The translations under genes were made by a program, and so were the position numbers. The notes under the pieces were generated by a model. That model saw nothing but the letters and a program-made list of their open reading frames with translations, was not told the origin of the DNA and did not search any database. Below, one piece after another: positions 13,827-22,724 of a DNA stretch of 40,377 bases; the stretch's first letter is position 1, and the number at the start of each line of letters is the position of its first letter. Source of the stretch: Sphingomonas hankookensis (GTDB lineage Bacteria > Pseudomonadota > Alphaproteobacteria > Sphingomonadales > Sphingomonadaceae); the NCBI RefSeq assembly GCF_001619955.1, contig NZ_LQQO01000009.1:1-40377 (forward strand). Direction: 5' to 3'.

Positions 13827-15629
13827 CTATACAAGCCAACTGATAGCCAGGCAGGTGGACAGGCCAACAAAGACGTTCATCGGCAATCCGATCCTGACAA
13901 AATCGGAAAAGCGGTAATCGGCTGCCGCATAGACCATCGTATTGGTCTGATACCCGACGGGCGTCGCGAAACTAGCCGACGCCGCAAACATCACGGCGAT
14001 GATGAGCGCGCGGGGATCTTGCCCGGTCGCCTGTGCCAGCCCGATGGCGACCGGCGTCATAATGACGGCAACCGCGTTGTTCGTGACGGTTTCGGTCAGG
14101 GCGGAGGTCAAGAAATACAGGACGAGGATTACTCCTAGCGGCGACAGGGTCGCCAGCCATGGAGAGATTGCACCGACAATCAGGTCGACGGTCCCGATTG
14201 CCTCCAGCGCGCTGCCGATGCCGAGCATGGCGAAGATAAGTACCAACACGCTGCCGTCGATCGATCGCCATGCTTCTTCGGCATCGACGCACCGGGTCAC
14301 GAGGACGATACCGACGCCGATCATGCCCAGCAGCGCGGTAGGCAGGATGCCGAGCGCAGCCAGCGCGATCACGCCGACCAGCACACCGATCGCGATCGGT
14401 GCGCGCTGCCGACGGAAGCGGCGGATATGGCTGGTATCCTCCGCGATCAAATTGGTGTTGGCGCGCAGTTCGGCCATGGCGGTAGCATCCGCCGCGACCA
14501 GCAGACTGTCGGCGGCCCGCAGCCTTACGCTAGCGAGGTCGGGTCCCGGCAAATGCCGCGCCCGACCGATTCCTAGAACGCGTGCCGGCAGGTTCGACAG
14601 AAAGGGAATATCGCGCAACTCGCGGCCCAGTGCCGGATGCGTCGGGCTGATCGTCAGGCCGATGAGTTGCACATCGTCCGAACGCGCCCCATCGGACAGG
14701 CGGATCGGACGCCCCACATTCTGAAGACCGACCATATACGTTTCGCTTCGCGCCAGATCGTCGAGTTCGTCGGCCGTGGCGCTGACGATCAACCGGTCGC
14801 TGGGCAGCAGCACCATGTCGGGATCCGGGTTGCGATCAACCCGCGATCCGCGCCGGACGGCGATCAGACGTACTGCATCACGCCGCAGGAACGACAGGTC
14901 GGCGATGCGCGGGCTTTGGGATGACGCCTCCGGCAGCAGGGCGATCTCAGTGAGATAGGGGAGCTGGTGCCGGTCGGCGATGGCATTGTCGGGTCGGGCG
15001 GGCAGCAATCGGGGACCGAGAATCAGCATCGTCGCCACCCCCGCCGCCATGGTCACCAGCCCAACCGTGGTGATCTCGAAAATGCCGAACCCCGGCTGTC
15101 CGTTCGCCTGTGCCACGCCGTCGACCAGCAGGTTGGTCGAGGTGCCGACCAAGGTCAGTGTGCCCCCCAGGATCGAGAGATACGAGAGCGGGATCAGCAG
15201 CCGGGTGGCCGGAATACCGACGGTTCGGCCTAGCCGCCGGACCAGCGGGATCAGCACCATGACGACCGGCGTATTGTTGATGAAGGCCGGCGCGATGGCC
15301 GCACCGGTCAACATTTCGGCCACGGTTCGCCGGGGCGCGCGGCCTGCTCGCCGAACGATCAGGCTGGCCAGAGCCTCGATCGTGCCGGTCCGCACCAATG
15401 CGCCCGACAGGATGAAGAACGCCGCGATGGTGATCGGTGCCGAATTGGCGAACGCGGCGGTGACAAGGGGCGGCGTCAGCCAACCCAGCGCGATCATGAT
15501 CGCGGCCCCCGCCACCGCAATCGTGACAGGCGGAAAGCGTTCGAGCGCAAAGGCGACGAACAGGGCGACGACGAATACCAGCCCCAACACGGCGCGATGG
15601 GCGTCGATGGCCACCAACCAGTCGGTCAT
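13827..15629 (-). CDS. DASS/SLC13-family permease with RCK_C (TrkA-C) domains
   Basis: A 600-aa inner-membrane carrier with many transmembrane helices split into two halves. Between them, at about 205-385, is a soluble stretch resembling two TrkA_C/RCK_C domains (the pattern ending LLPSDRLIVSATADEL is typical). The paired signatures N-N-T-P-V-V-M-V-L-I-P (about residue 117) and T-N-N-A-V-A-V-I-M-T-P (about 514) match the conserved SNT/NNT substrate- and Na+-binding loops of the divalent-anion symporter (SLC13) family. Likely substrates are sulfate or dicarboxylates; the exact one cannot be told. Its ATG overlaps the K+-channel stop by 4 bp, so it is the last gene of the mrp operon. Confidence 0.85.
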   Translation of the reverse strand: MTDWLVAIDAHRAVLGLVFVVALFVAFALERFPPVTIAVAGAAIMIALGWLTPPLVTAAFANSAPITIAAFFILSGALVRTGTIEALASLIVRRAGRAPRRTVAEMLTGAAIAPAFINNTPVVMVLIPLVRRLGRTVGIPATRLLIPLSYLSILGGTLTLVGTSTNLLVDGVAQANGQPGFGIFEITTVGLVTMAAGVATMLILGPRLLPARPDNAIADRHQLPYLTEIALLPEASSQSPRIADLSFLRRDAVRLIAVRRGSRVDRNPDPDMVLLPSDRLIVSATADELDDLARSETYMVGLQNVGRPIRLSDGARSDDVQLIGLTISPTHPALGRELRDIPFLSNLPARVLGIGRARHLPGPDLASVRLRAADSLLVAADATAMAELRANTNLIAEDTSHIRRFRRQRAPIAIGVLVGVIALAALGILPTALLGMIGVGIVLVTRCVDAEEAWRSIDGSVLVLIFAMLGIGSALEAIGTVDLIVGAISPWLATLSPLGVILVLYFLTSALTETVTNNAVAVIMTPVAIGLAQATGQDPRALIIAVMFAASASFATPVGYQTNTMVYAAADYRFSDFVRIGLPMNVFVGLSTCLAISWLV

Positions 15630-16669
15630 GCCGGGCCATCCGAGTCCTGGCCCGCTGCAGGCACGACCTCAAGGATCACGTCGCCCGCTACGAGACGGTT
15701 CGCCCCCGGTTCCCAGAAACCGATCATCGTTCCGCCCCGATAGATTCGATGGCCAAGCCCTGACGTGATCGCCCGCAGGGGGATTCCGATCTCCTCCGCC
15801 GTGACGCACCGCTCACGCAGTGCGACGCGGCCATCGGTCGCCGCCAGATCAGCCATGTAATCAGCGAGGTGGACGCCGTGCGTCGATCCGGCGAGGAGCA
15901 ATCCAGCAAAGCTAGCAGGGTTGATGACGGTATCGGCGCCGGCCTGCCGGGCGATGGCCTCGTTATCGAGCGACCGGATCACCACGCTGATCGGCAAGGT
16001 CGGCGCGATGCGACGCGCCGTCAGGACGATCAGGATCGACGTGTCGTCGCGCCCAGCGGCCACGATCAGCGCGCGGGCCGTACCGACCCGAACCGCCTGT
16101 AACGCGGCGTCGCGCGTGGCATTGCCTTCCATGACAGCGACGTCGAGCGCTTCAGCCAGGCGCAGGGCGGCGGGGCTTTCGTCGATGACGACGATCGTGT
16201 CCGGGTGTGCGCCCCGACGGATCAGTTCGCTGGCCGCTTCCGATCCGCTGTTGCCGAAGCCGGCGATCACGACATGGTCACGCAACTGGCGCTGGATCAC
16301 CGACATGCGCCATCGTCCCCACACGCGCTTGAGCAGAAAGTCATAGGCGGTCCCCAGGAAGATGAGCCACACGAACAACCGGATCGGCGTAACGACAAAA
16401 GTGTCGAACATCCGCGACTGCTGGGTGACCGGCACGATATCGCCGTAACCGACGGTCGTGACCGTGATCATGGTGAAGTAGAGAATGTCCGCGAAGGTGA
16501 CCGGCTCACCGGACGATTGACGCAGTCCTTCACGGTCGAACCAGTGGACGGCCAGTGCGACGCCGATCAGCGCCAGCGCCAGCAGCGCCCGCCACGACAG
16601 CGCCAACCAGACCGGCGTACGGCTGCGGCGGTACAGGTGGTAATCCGGTGTCTGATGGCCGATTTCCAC
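15626..16669 (-). CDS. K+ channel with RCK (TrkA-N) domain
   Basis: A two-helix potassium channel of about 347 aa with a GTG start at 16669, eleven bases after the mnhG stop. Numbering from this GTG, the first helix is about 22-40, then the pore helix and selectivity filter T-V-G-Y-G-D (72-77), then the second helix at about 95-112. A cytoplasmic RCK/TrkA-N Rossmann domain follows (VVIAGFGNSGSEAA, about 131), binding NAD(H) or other ligands that gate the pore, and then a TrkA-C-like tail. An open frame extends back into mnhG to 16798 but is Arg-rich and unlikely. Placement after a Na+/H+ antiporter suggests coordinated K+/Na+ homeostasis. Confidence 0.88.
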   Translation of the reverse strand: MEIGHQTPDYHLYRRSRTPVWLALSWRALLALALIGVALAVHWFDREGLRQSSGEPVTFADILYFTMITVTTVGYGDIVPVTQQSRMFDTFVVTPIRLFVWLIFLGTAYDFLLKRVWGRWRMSVIQRQLRDHVVIAGFGNSGSEAASELIRRGAHPDTIVVIDESPAALRLAEALDVAVMEGNATRDAALQAVRVGTARALIVAAGRDDTSILIVLTARRIAPTLPISVVIRSLDNEAIARQAGADTVINPASFAGLLLAGSTHGVHLADYMADLAATDGRVALRERCVTAEEIGIPLRAITSGLGHRIYRGGTMIGFWEPGANRLVAGDVILEVVPAAGQDSDGPA

Positions 16670-16679
16670 GGGGCGAGCG

Positions 16680-17093
16680 TCAGCTGTTCGCGGTCGATGC
16701 GGGGGTTTCCCGCTTCGGCGCTTCGAACGTCGCCCAGTCGCCCTCCTCACCTGGCCGCGGTGGCGGACCGGCGATACCGATCGGTTCGTTGGCGGCACCC
16801 GTTCGCGCCCGATGGAGATGGACCTTGGCGATCATGTTGGCCGAGATCGGCGCGGTGATGAAGAGGAACAGCGAGATCAGCAATTCGTGCGCGGTCCAGA
16901 TGCCGAGCCGCGTCTGGAAATAGACCACGGAAGCGATCAGCAGCGCACCGAGGCCCAGGGTTGTCGCCTTGGTCGGCCCGTGCAGCCGCTCCATGGTCGT
17001 AGGCAGGCGGACCAGCCCCCAACTGCCGATCAGCGCGAACCCCGCCCCCAACAGCAGAAGGGTGACGATGACGATATCGGCGATGAGGCTCAT
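16680..17093 (-). CDS. mnhG: Mrp/Mnh Na+/H+ antiporter subunit G
   Basis: A 137-aa subunit G of the Mrp/Mnh/Pha cation:proton antiporter. It has three transmembrane segments (about 4-25, 38-58, 66-88) and the family signature G-x-x-R-L-P-x-x-x-x-R-L-H (GLVRLPTTMERLH). Its ATG overlaps the mnhF stop by 4 bp. The C-terminal 40 residues are hydrophilic and Pro-rich, longer than many MnhG proteins. It closes the antiporter cluster; the K+ channel follows. Confidence 0.9.
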   Translation of the reverse strand: MSLIADIVIVTLLLLGAGFALIGSWGLVRLPTTMERLHGPTKATTLGLGALLIASVVYFQTRLGIWTAHELLISLFLFITAPISANMIAKVHLHRARTGAANEPIGIAGPPPRPGEEGDWATFEAPKRETPASTANS

Positions 17094-17359
17094 TCCACGA
17101 TGTCCCCGCGCAGGATGAATTTGCAATAGGCGATGGTGCTGACGAACCCGACCATGGCGAGCAGCAGCGCAGCCTCGAAATAGGTGTCGTTGCCGCCGAT
17201 CATGCCGATCAGCACAATCAGGGCGATGGCGTTGATGACCATCGTGTCGAGCGCGACGATCCGGTCGCCGAGCGCGGGCCCGCGCAGCAGCCGCCAGAGG
17301 TTCAGCAACAGCGCCAGTGCGATGCAGCCCGCGGCGATGTGGAGCGCGATGGCGATCAT
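17090..17359 (-). CDS. mnhF: Mrp/Mnh Na+/H+ antiporter subunit F
   Basis: An 89-aa subunit F with three transmembrane helices and the family core G-P-x-x-x-D-R-I-V-A-L-D-T (RGPALGDRIVALDTMV). Its ATG overlaps the mnhE stop by 4 bp and its stop overlaps mnhG by 4 bp. The order E-F-G is that of group-2 Mrp operons. Confidence 0.9.
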   Translation of the reverse strand: MIAIALHIAAGCIALALLLNLWRLLRGPALGDRIVALDTMVINAIALIVLIGMIGGNDTYFEAALLLAMVGFVSTIAYCKFILRGDIVE

Positions 17360-17844
17360 ACGAAAATCCGTTGCAAGCGCGCCTGATAGCGCGTCTTGAT
17401 CCGGGCCACCTCCGCAGCATCGTCGGCGACGTCAAGCGCGTGGACCAGCAGGTAACGGCCATCTGCCGACACGTCGGATGACACGGTGCCCGGCGTCAGG
17501 CTGATCGTGCCTGCCAGCATCGTGATCGCCTCCGGCGTGGTCAGCTCGATCGGCACGATCAACCAGCGGGCGCGAAGATCGCGATTGCGCCGGAACAGGA
17601 TCAGCCGCGCGACCTGGAAATTGGCGACGACGATGTCGAACACCACGATCGCCAGATAGGCCAGAAAGGCGCGACCGAAACGCATCCGGGGGCGGTCGGG
17701 CCAGAAGGGCTGGGTGAATTTCGGCAGGATCAGCGCGAAGATTCCGCCCAGCACGATGCCGCCCATGGTGATGGTGTTCGCCATCAGCAGCCAGACGATC
17801 AGCAGCATCGCCGACAGCGCGGGATGGGGCAGCAGCCGCTTCAT
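17356..17844 (-). CDS. mnhE: Mrp/Mnh Na+/H+ antiporter subunit E
   Basis: A 162-aa subunit E. Residues 1-45 hold two hydrophobic helices and about 55-85 a third. The C-terminal domain has the conserved T-I-S-L-T-P-G-T-V-S-S-D and the L-x-V-H-A-L-D block (near 113-123 and 131-140). The ATG overlaps the mnhD stop by 4 bp. The much larger open frame covering this region is a fortuitous upstream extension over mnhD. Confidence 0.9.
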   Translation of the reverse strand: MKRLLPHPALSAMLLIVWLLMANTITMGGIVLGGIFALILPKFTQPFWPDRPRMRFGRAFLAYLAIVVFDIVVANFQVARLILFRRNRDLRARWLIVPIELTTPEAITMLAGTISLTPGTVSSDVSADGRYLLVHALDVADDAAEVARIKTRYQARLQRIFV

Positions 17845-19364
17845 CGCGTCGCCCCCAATATCGCCGCGACATAGCGTTCGGGCGCCATGACCTGCGCCGC
17901 CGTCGCACGCGTCTGCGCGGTCACCCAACCGGCCGTGACAGTCAGCACCGCCAGCAGGGCAAGAAGAACAACCGGGGCCACGAACTCGGCGCGCGACCGG
18001 CTTGCGCCTGCAATGGCGGCGGTGGCCGGTGGAGCTTCCTTCCAGAACAGGGTCGACCCGCTGCGCGAAAAACCGATGACGCCGACCAGGGTCGTCACAA
18101 GGATCGTCGTCCAAACCGATTGCCAACCCGGCAGGGCAAAGCTGGCATCGAGGATCAGCAGCTTGCCGACAAAGCCCGCCAGCGGCGGCAGCCCGACCGC
18201 CGCGATCGCCGCGATCAGGTATAGCAGCCCCGCGCCATCCTGCCCGGCGAAGCGCGGGCTGGGGACGATCGCATCGGCATATTGGCCGCGCCGCCGCATC
18301 GTGACATCGGCGACGAGAAACAGGGCTGCCCCGGCCAGCGTCGCCTGCACGAGATAATAGAGCGCGGCGGCCAATGTCGCCTCCTGCCAGAAGGATACCG
18401 CCATCAACAGCGTGCCGGTCGACGCGAGCACCGCGAACGCCGCCTGTTCGCGCATGCCGCGCGCCACCAACACCCCGACAAAGCCAAGGATCGCCCCGAG
18501 CAGCGCCGCCGGGAGCAGATAGGGCGCGGGCACCCACGCCGCCGCACCAGCCTTGGCCCCGAAGATCAGCGGCACGGTACGGATCATCGCATAGACGCCG
18601 ACCTTGGTCATGATCGCGAACAGCGCCGCGACCACCGGCATCGTCGCGGCATAGGTGCGTGGCAGCCAGAGATGGATGGGCACCACCGCCGCCTTCAGCG
18701 CGAACACCGTCAGCAACAACAGCCCGGCAACGCGCAGCAGCCCCTGATCCCCCGCCCCCAGTGCCGCGACCTTCACTGCCAGGTCCGCCATGTTGAGCGT
18801 GCCCGTCAGGCCGTAGAGCAGCCCGAGCGCGATCAGGAACAGCGCCGACCCGACGATATTGACCACGACATAGGCCACGCCCGCCTTCAGCCGCAGCGCG
18901 CCCTGCCCGTGCAACATCAAGCCATAGGACGCGATCAGCAGCACTTCGAAGAAGACGAACAGGTTGAACAGGTCGCCGGTCAGGAACGCGCCGTTCAGTC
19001 CCATTAGCTGGAAATGGAACAGCGGATGGAAATGCCAGCCCCGCTGGTCTGCGCCGGTGACGACGGCATGGACCAGCACGACGATCCCCAGCACCGCCGC
19101 CAGCACCAGCATCGTCGCGGCCAGCCGGTCGAGCATCAGGACGATGCCGAACGGCGCAGGCCATGCACCCAGCGCATAGCTGCGGATCGCATCGTCCTGC
19201 GCCATCACGAACAGCGCGATGCTTGCGACCAGCATCGCGATGCCCCCGCCCAGCGACACGGCCAGCGCGAGTGAGCGATGACGCCGCATCAGCAGCATGG
19301 CGACCGGCGCAGTCACCGCCGGCAGGAGGACCGGGGCCACGAGCAGATGGTCGGCAAGCATCAT
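17841..19364 (-). CDS. mnhD: Mrp/Mnh Na+/H+ antiporter subunit D
   Basis: A 507-aa subunit D with about 14 transmembrane helices, homologous to the antiporter-like subunits of respiratory complex I (NuoL/M/N). The start is ATGATG at 19364/19361 behind GGGGGAGG, overlapping the mnhC stop. The conserved F-F-E-V-L-L-I-A-S-Y block and the lysine-containing K-A-A-V-V-P-I-H-L-W-L-P helix are visible; these Glu and Lys residues carry protons in this family. With MnhA it forms the proton-pumping pair. The upstream extension to 19757 is an unrelated reading of mnhC. Confidence 0.92.
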   Translation of the reverse strand: MMLADHLLVAPVLLPAVTAPVAMLLMRRHRSLALAVSLGGGIAMLVASIALFVMAQDDAIRSYALGAWPAPFGIVLMLDRLAATMLVLAAVLGIVVLVHAVVTGADQRGWHFHPLFHFQLMGLNGAFLTGDLFNLFVFFEVLLIASYGLMLHGQGALRLKAGVAYVVVNIVGSALFLIALGLLYGLTGTLNMADLAVKVAALGAGDQGLLRVAGLLLLTVFALKAAVVPIHLWLPRTYAATMPVVAALFAIMTKVGVYAMIRTVPLIFGAKAGAAAWVPAPYLLPAALLGAILGFVGVLVARGMREQAAFAVLASTGTLLMAVSFWQEATLAAALYYLVQATLAGAALFLVADVTMRRRGQYADAIVPSPRFAGQDGAGLLYLIAAIAAVGLPPLAGFVGKLLILDASFALPGWQSVWTTILVTTLVGVIGFSRSGSTLFWKEAPPATAAIAGASRSRAEFVAPVVLLALLAVLTVTAGWVTAQTRATAAQVMAPERYVAAILGATR

Positions 19365-19714
19365 GCCTCCCCCTCCTTGTCCGGTTCGGTCAAGCCGTCG
19401 ACCTGATCCGATCCGCTTTCCAGGAAGCTGCGCAGCGACAGGATGACGGTCAGCGCGGTCATGCCGAAGGTGATGACGATCGCGGTCAGGACCAGCGCCT
19501 GCGGCAGGGGATCGGCATGGTCGGCCACCCCCTTGGCATAAAGCGGCGGGCGATCGACGATCAGCCGCCCGATCGCGAACAGGAACAGGTTGACCGCATA
19601 GGACAGCAACGTCAGCCCCAGCACGACCTGAAACGTCCGTCCGCGCAGGGCGAGGTAGATGCCGCCGGCGACCAGCACGCCGATGGCGGACGCGACCAGA
19701 AACTCCAGGCTCAT
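19361..19714 (-). CDS. mnhC: Mrp/Mnh Na+/H+ antiporter subunit C
   Basis: A 117-aa NuoK-like subunit C with three helices (about 5-22, 29-49, 70-92). The block G-L-T-L-L-S-Y-A-V-N-L-F-L-F is typical of the family. Its ATG overlaps the mnhA stop by 4 bp. It also contains the cytoplasmic D-P-L-P-Q-A-L-V-L-T-A-I-V-I-T core conserved in MnhC/PhaC. Confidence 0.92.
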   Translation of the reverse strand: MSLEFLVASAIGVLVAGGIYLALRGRTFQVVLGLTLLSYAVNLFLFAIGRLIVDRPPLYAKGVADHADPLPQALVLTAIVITFGMTALTVILSLRSFLESGSDQVDGLTEPDKEGEA

Positions 19715-22521
19715 GCCGCGTCCTCGCCGTCCTGGCTTGCCGCGCGCTGCGCGACATGGGCGAGCTGTTCCAGCGCCATCATCACCGCACCCACGACGAC
19801 GCAGGCGACGCCCAGATCGAACAGCATCGCCGTCGCCAGTTCGAACTCGCCGATCAACGGAAGGTGGAAATACCCGAAGCTGCTCGTCAGGAACGGCGCG
19901 CCGAACACCAGCGAGCCCAGCCCCGTCGCGACCGCGATCAGCACGCCGAACCCGATCAGCTGATGCTCACCGATCCGTCGCCGGACATTGGTCCAGTCGA
20001 AGCCGGACGCGAGATATTGCAGCAGGATCGCGATGGAGAAGATCAGCGCCGCGATAAAGCCGCCGCCCGGTTGATTGTGCCCGCGCAGGAAGATGTAGAT
20101 GCCGACCAGCAATGCCAGCGGCAGCAGCAGCCGGGTCGCCATGACGAACATCATCGGGTGGCGCTCGGGCGAGAAACGATCCCCCGACCGCCATTCGCGC
20201 AGTCGTCGACCGGCAACACCGTGCACCGCGGGTTCGAGCAGGGCGAAGATGGCCAGGCCCGCAATGCCCAGCACCGTGATCTCCCCCAGGGTGTCGAACG
20301 CGCGAAAGTCGACCAGCGTGACGTTGACGACGTTGGTCCCGCCCCCGCCGGAATAGCTGTTGTCCCAGTGAAAGCGCGAAACCCCCGCGCGCACCGGCCG
20401 CGTCATGATGGCCCAGGCAAGCCAGCCGGTGCCCAGCCCGCCCGCCATGGCAATCACGCCGTCACGCACCCTTCGCGGCATCTTCGACAGGCGAGGCGGG
20501 TTGCCCGGCAACAGGTGCAGCGCCAGCAGCATCAGCAGGATCGTCACCACCTCGACCGAAATCTGGGTGAGCGCGAGATCGGGGGCGGAGAGGTGGATCA
20601 ACGCCAGCGCCATGACGAGGCCGATGACGCTGATGAATATCAGCGCGAGATACCGCCGCCGGTCGACCGCCACCACGGCGACCGTCGCGACGACGAGCGC
20701 GGCCCAGGCGACGATGGCCGCCAGCGACGCAGGCGTGGTCGGCCGATCCCCGGCGGCGATGCCGGACCGGAAGGCGGCGTCGCTGCCAAGCGCGAGCGCG
20801 ACGACGAACAAGATCACCAGATAGCGTTGCAGCGACGCGACATGGATCATGCCCGACACGCGACGCAGCCCCTCGACGATCGCCGTCAGGCTTCGGTCGA
20901 ACAGATGCTTGGCGTCGGGTGACGGGATGCGGGCAACGGTTCTGGCCACGGCCGGATACCACCACAGGACCAGGATCGCGATCGCGACCGCGCCCACGCT
21001 CATCAGCAGCGCCGGATTGACGCCATGCCATAGCGCGAGATGCAGTTCGGGCGCTGCGCCGCCCGTCACCGCGGCACTGGCAGCGGCCACCAACGGCCCC
21101 GCCAGCGTCATCGGCAACAGTCCGAGCGCCAGCGCGGCGGCTCCCAATATCGCGGGCGGCCCCAGCAGCATGGCCCCCGGATCGTGCGGCGCAGCGACAT
21201 CGCCGGTACGCCGCGCGCCGAAATGCAGCGCCACCGCATAGCGCAGCGAATAGGCCGCCGACAGCATCGCCGCGATGGTCGCCAGCACGGGCACCAGCAA
21301 GGCCTGTCCCGCCCACGCGGTATGGGCACTCTGCTCCAGCATCATCTCCTTGGAAATGAACCCGCCGAGCGGCGGCAGACCCGCCATCGCGGCGGCGGCC
21401 AGCACGCCCAGCGTCGCGGTCAGCGGCATGACCGCCGCCAGGCCGCCCAGCCGCCGCATGTCGCGCGTGCCCGTCTCATGGTCCACGATACCCGCATGCA
21501 TGAACAGCGTCGCCTTGAAGGCCGCATGGTTGAGGATGTGAAAGACCGCCGCCGTCACCGCCGCGCCCGTCCCGAAGCCGAGTAGCATCACCATCAGCCC
21601 CAATTGGCTGATCGTCGAATAGGCGAGGATGGCCTTCAGATCGTGGCGAAACAGTGCGACGCCCGCGCCGAACACCATGGTGACCAGGCCGATCGACGCG
21701 ACGATACCGAACCACAGATCGGTTCCTGCCAGTACCGGCCACAGCCGCGCGAGCAGGAACACCCCCGCCTTCACCATCGTCGCGGAATGGAGATAGGCGC
21801 TGACCGGGGTGGGCGCGGCCATCGCGTGCGGCAGCCAAAAGTGGAACGGAAACTGCGCCGACTTGGTGAACGCCCCCGCCAGGATCAGGACCAGGATCGC
21901 GGGATAGAGCGGCGAGGCCTGCACCAGATCGGCGCGTGCCAGGATCGTCGCCAGATCATAGCTGCCCGCCGCCTTGCCCAGCAGCATCATGCCCGCGATC
22001 AAGGCGAGACCGCCCCCGCCGGTGATGGTCAGCGCCATCCGTGCGCCCTGTCGCGCGTCGGCACGGTCGCGCCAGAAACCGATCAAGAGGAAGGACGCCA
22101 GGCTGGTCAGCTCCCAGAACACCAGCATCAGCAGCACATTGCCGGACAGGGCGATCCCGACCATCGCACCCTGGAACAACATCAGGAACGACAGGAACCG
22201 CGCCGTCGGCTCGTTCTTTGCCAGATACCCTTGCGCATACACGATCACCAGCAGCCCGATGCCGAGGATCAACCCCGCGAACAGCAACGCCAGCGGGTCA
22301 AGCCACAGGCGGAAATCGAGACCGAGCGTCAGTAGCCACGCCATGCCTGCCATCGGCGTCCGGCCGGAAAGCACCGCGTTCGCTTGCGACAACAGAATGG
22401 CCAATCCGCCCGCGCTGGCGGTCCCAGCGATTAGCATATGGACCTGCCGCGATGCTCGCCGGGTCACCATCAACAGAATGACCGCGAGGAACGGCATGGA
22501 AATGAGGGTCAGCAAAGCCAC
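19711..22521 (-). CDS. mnhA: Mrp/Mnh Na+/H+ antiporter subunit A (fused A+B)
   Basis: A 936-aa fused A+B subunit, the largest and first gene of the operon. The GTG at 22521 gives MALLTLISMPFLAV behind GGGGAA with suitable spacing; a TTG at 22527 is poorer. The NuoL-like part has F-W-E-L-T-S (E137) and the lysine helix A-F-T-K-S-A-Q-F-P-F-H-F-W-L-P (K220), key for proton transfer. Residues about 780-936 are an MrpB domain (GIYIFLRGHNQPGGGFIAAL). The A+B fusion is the PhaAB arrangement of alphaproteobacteria, so all seven functions are present in six genes. The complex exchanges Na+ (or K+) for H+ in alkaline or salty conditions. The 203-bp region upstream holds a long hairpin. Confidence 0.93.
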   Translation of the reverse strand: MALLTLISMPFLAVILLMVTRRASRQVHMLIAGTASAGGLAILLSQANAVLSGRTPMAGMAWLLTLGLDFRLWLDPLALLFAGLILGIGLLVIVYAQGYLAKNEPTARFLSFLMLFQGAMVGIALSGNVLLMLVFWELTSLASFLLIGFWRDRADARQGARMALTITGGGGLALIAGMMLLGKAAGSYDLATILARADLVQASPLYPAILVLILAGAFTKSAQFPFHFWLPHAMAAPTPVSAYLHSATMVKAGVFLLARLWPVLAGTDLWFGIVASIGLVTMVFGAGVALFRHDLKAILAYSTISQLGLMVMLLGFGTGAAVTAAVFHILNHAAFKATLFMHAGIVDHETGTRDMRRLGGLAAVMPLTATLGVLAAAAMAGLPPLGGFISKEMMLEQSAHTAWAGQALLVPVLATIAAMLSAAYSLRYAVALHFGARRTGDVAAPHDPGAMLLGPPAILGAAALALGLLPMTLAGPLVAAASAAVTGGAAPELHLALWHGVNPALLMSVGAVAIAILVLWWYPAVARTVARIPSPDAKHLFDRSLTAIVEGLRRVSGMIHVASLQRYLVILFVVALALGSDAAFRSGIAAGDRPTTPASLAAIVAWAALVVATVAVVAVDRRRYLALIFISVIGLVMALALIHLSAPDLALTQISVEVVTILLMLLALHLLPGNPPRLSKMPRRVRDGVIAMAGGLGTGWLAWAIMTRPVRAGVSRFHWDNSYSGGGGTNVVNVTLVDFRAFDTLGEITVLGIAGLAIFALLEPAVHGVAGRRLREWRSGDRFSPERHPMMFVMATRLLLPLALLVGIYIFLRGHNQPGGGFIAALIFSIAILLQYLASGFDWTNVRRRIGEHQLIGFGVLIAVATGLGSLVFGAPFLTSSFGYFHLPLIGEFELATAMLFDLGVACVVVGAVMMALEQLAHVAQRAASQDGEDAA

Positions 22522-22601
22522 CTGCAATTCCCCGCTATGTGACGATGTGCAAGGCGGCAGGCAGGAAGGTTCGTTCGGGCAAGCCGATACTCCGGGCGCA
22601 A

Positions 22602-22638
22602 AGGTTCCGCGTTGGCGGCCCGACCAACGTTAGAACCT
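22602..22638. terminator. Hairpin between BCCT gene and mrp operon
   Basis: AGGTTC (22602-22607) pairs with GAACCT (22633-22638) and CGTTGG (22610-22615) with CCAACG (22624-22629), an interrupted 12-bp stem with an 8-nt loop. It lies 87 bp past the BCCT stop and about 80 bp before the mnhA start. It may terminate or regulate readthrough between the two; no T-tract follows. Confidence 0.35.
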
Positions 22639-22724
22639 GCCCGCACCAGCGATCGGCGAACACCCTGGGTCGATATTGCACGATGGGCAAACGATTCACA
22701 ACCCACTCGATCGTCGGGGACCGC

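Noticed and set aside
18282..19007. His/Arg/Gln-rich plus-strand frame of 241 codons within mnhD
   Set aside because: Composition typical of an antisense reading of a membrane-protein gene; no start context or motif.
17356..19164. A 602-codon minus-strand frame covering mnhE and most of mnhD
   Set aside because: Only the last 162 codons match MnhE; the rest is mnhD read in the wrong phase.
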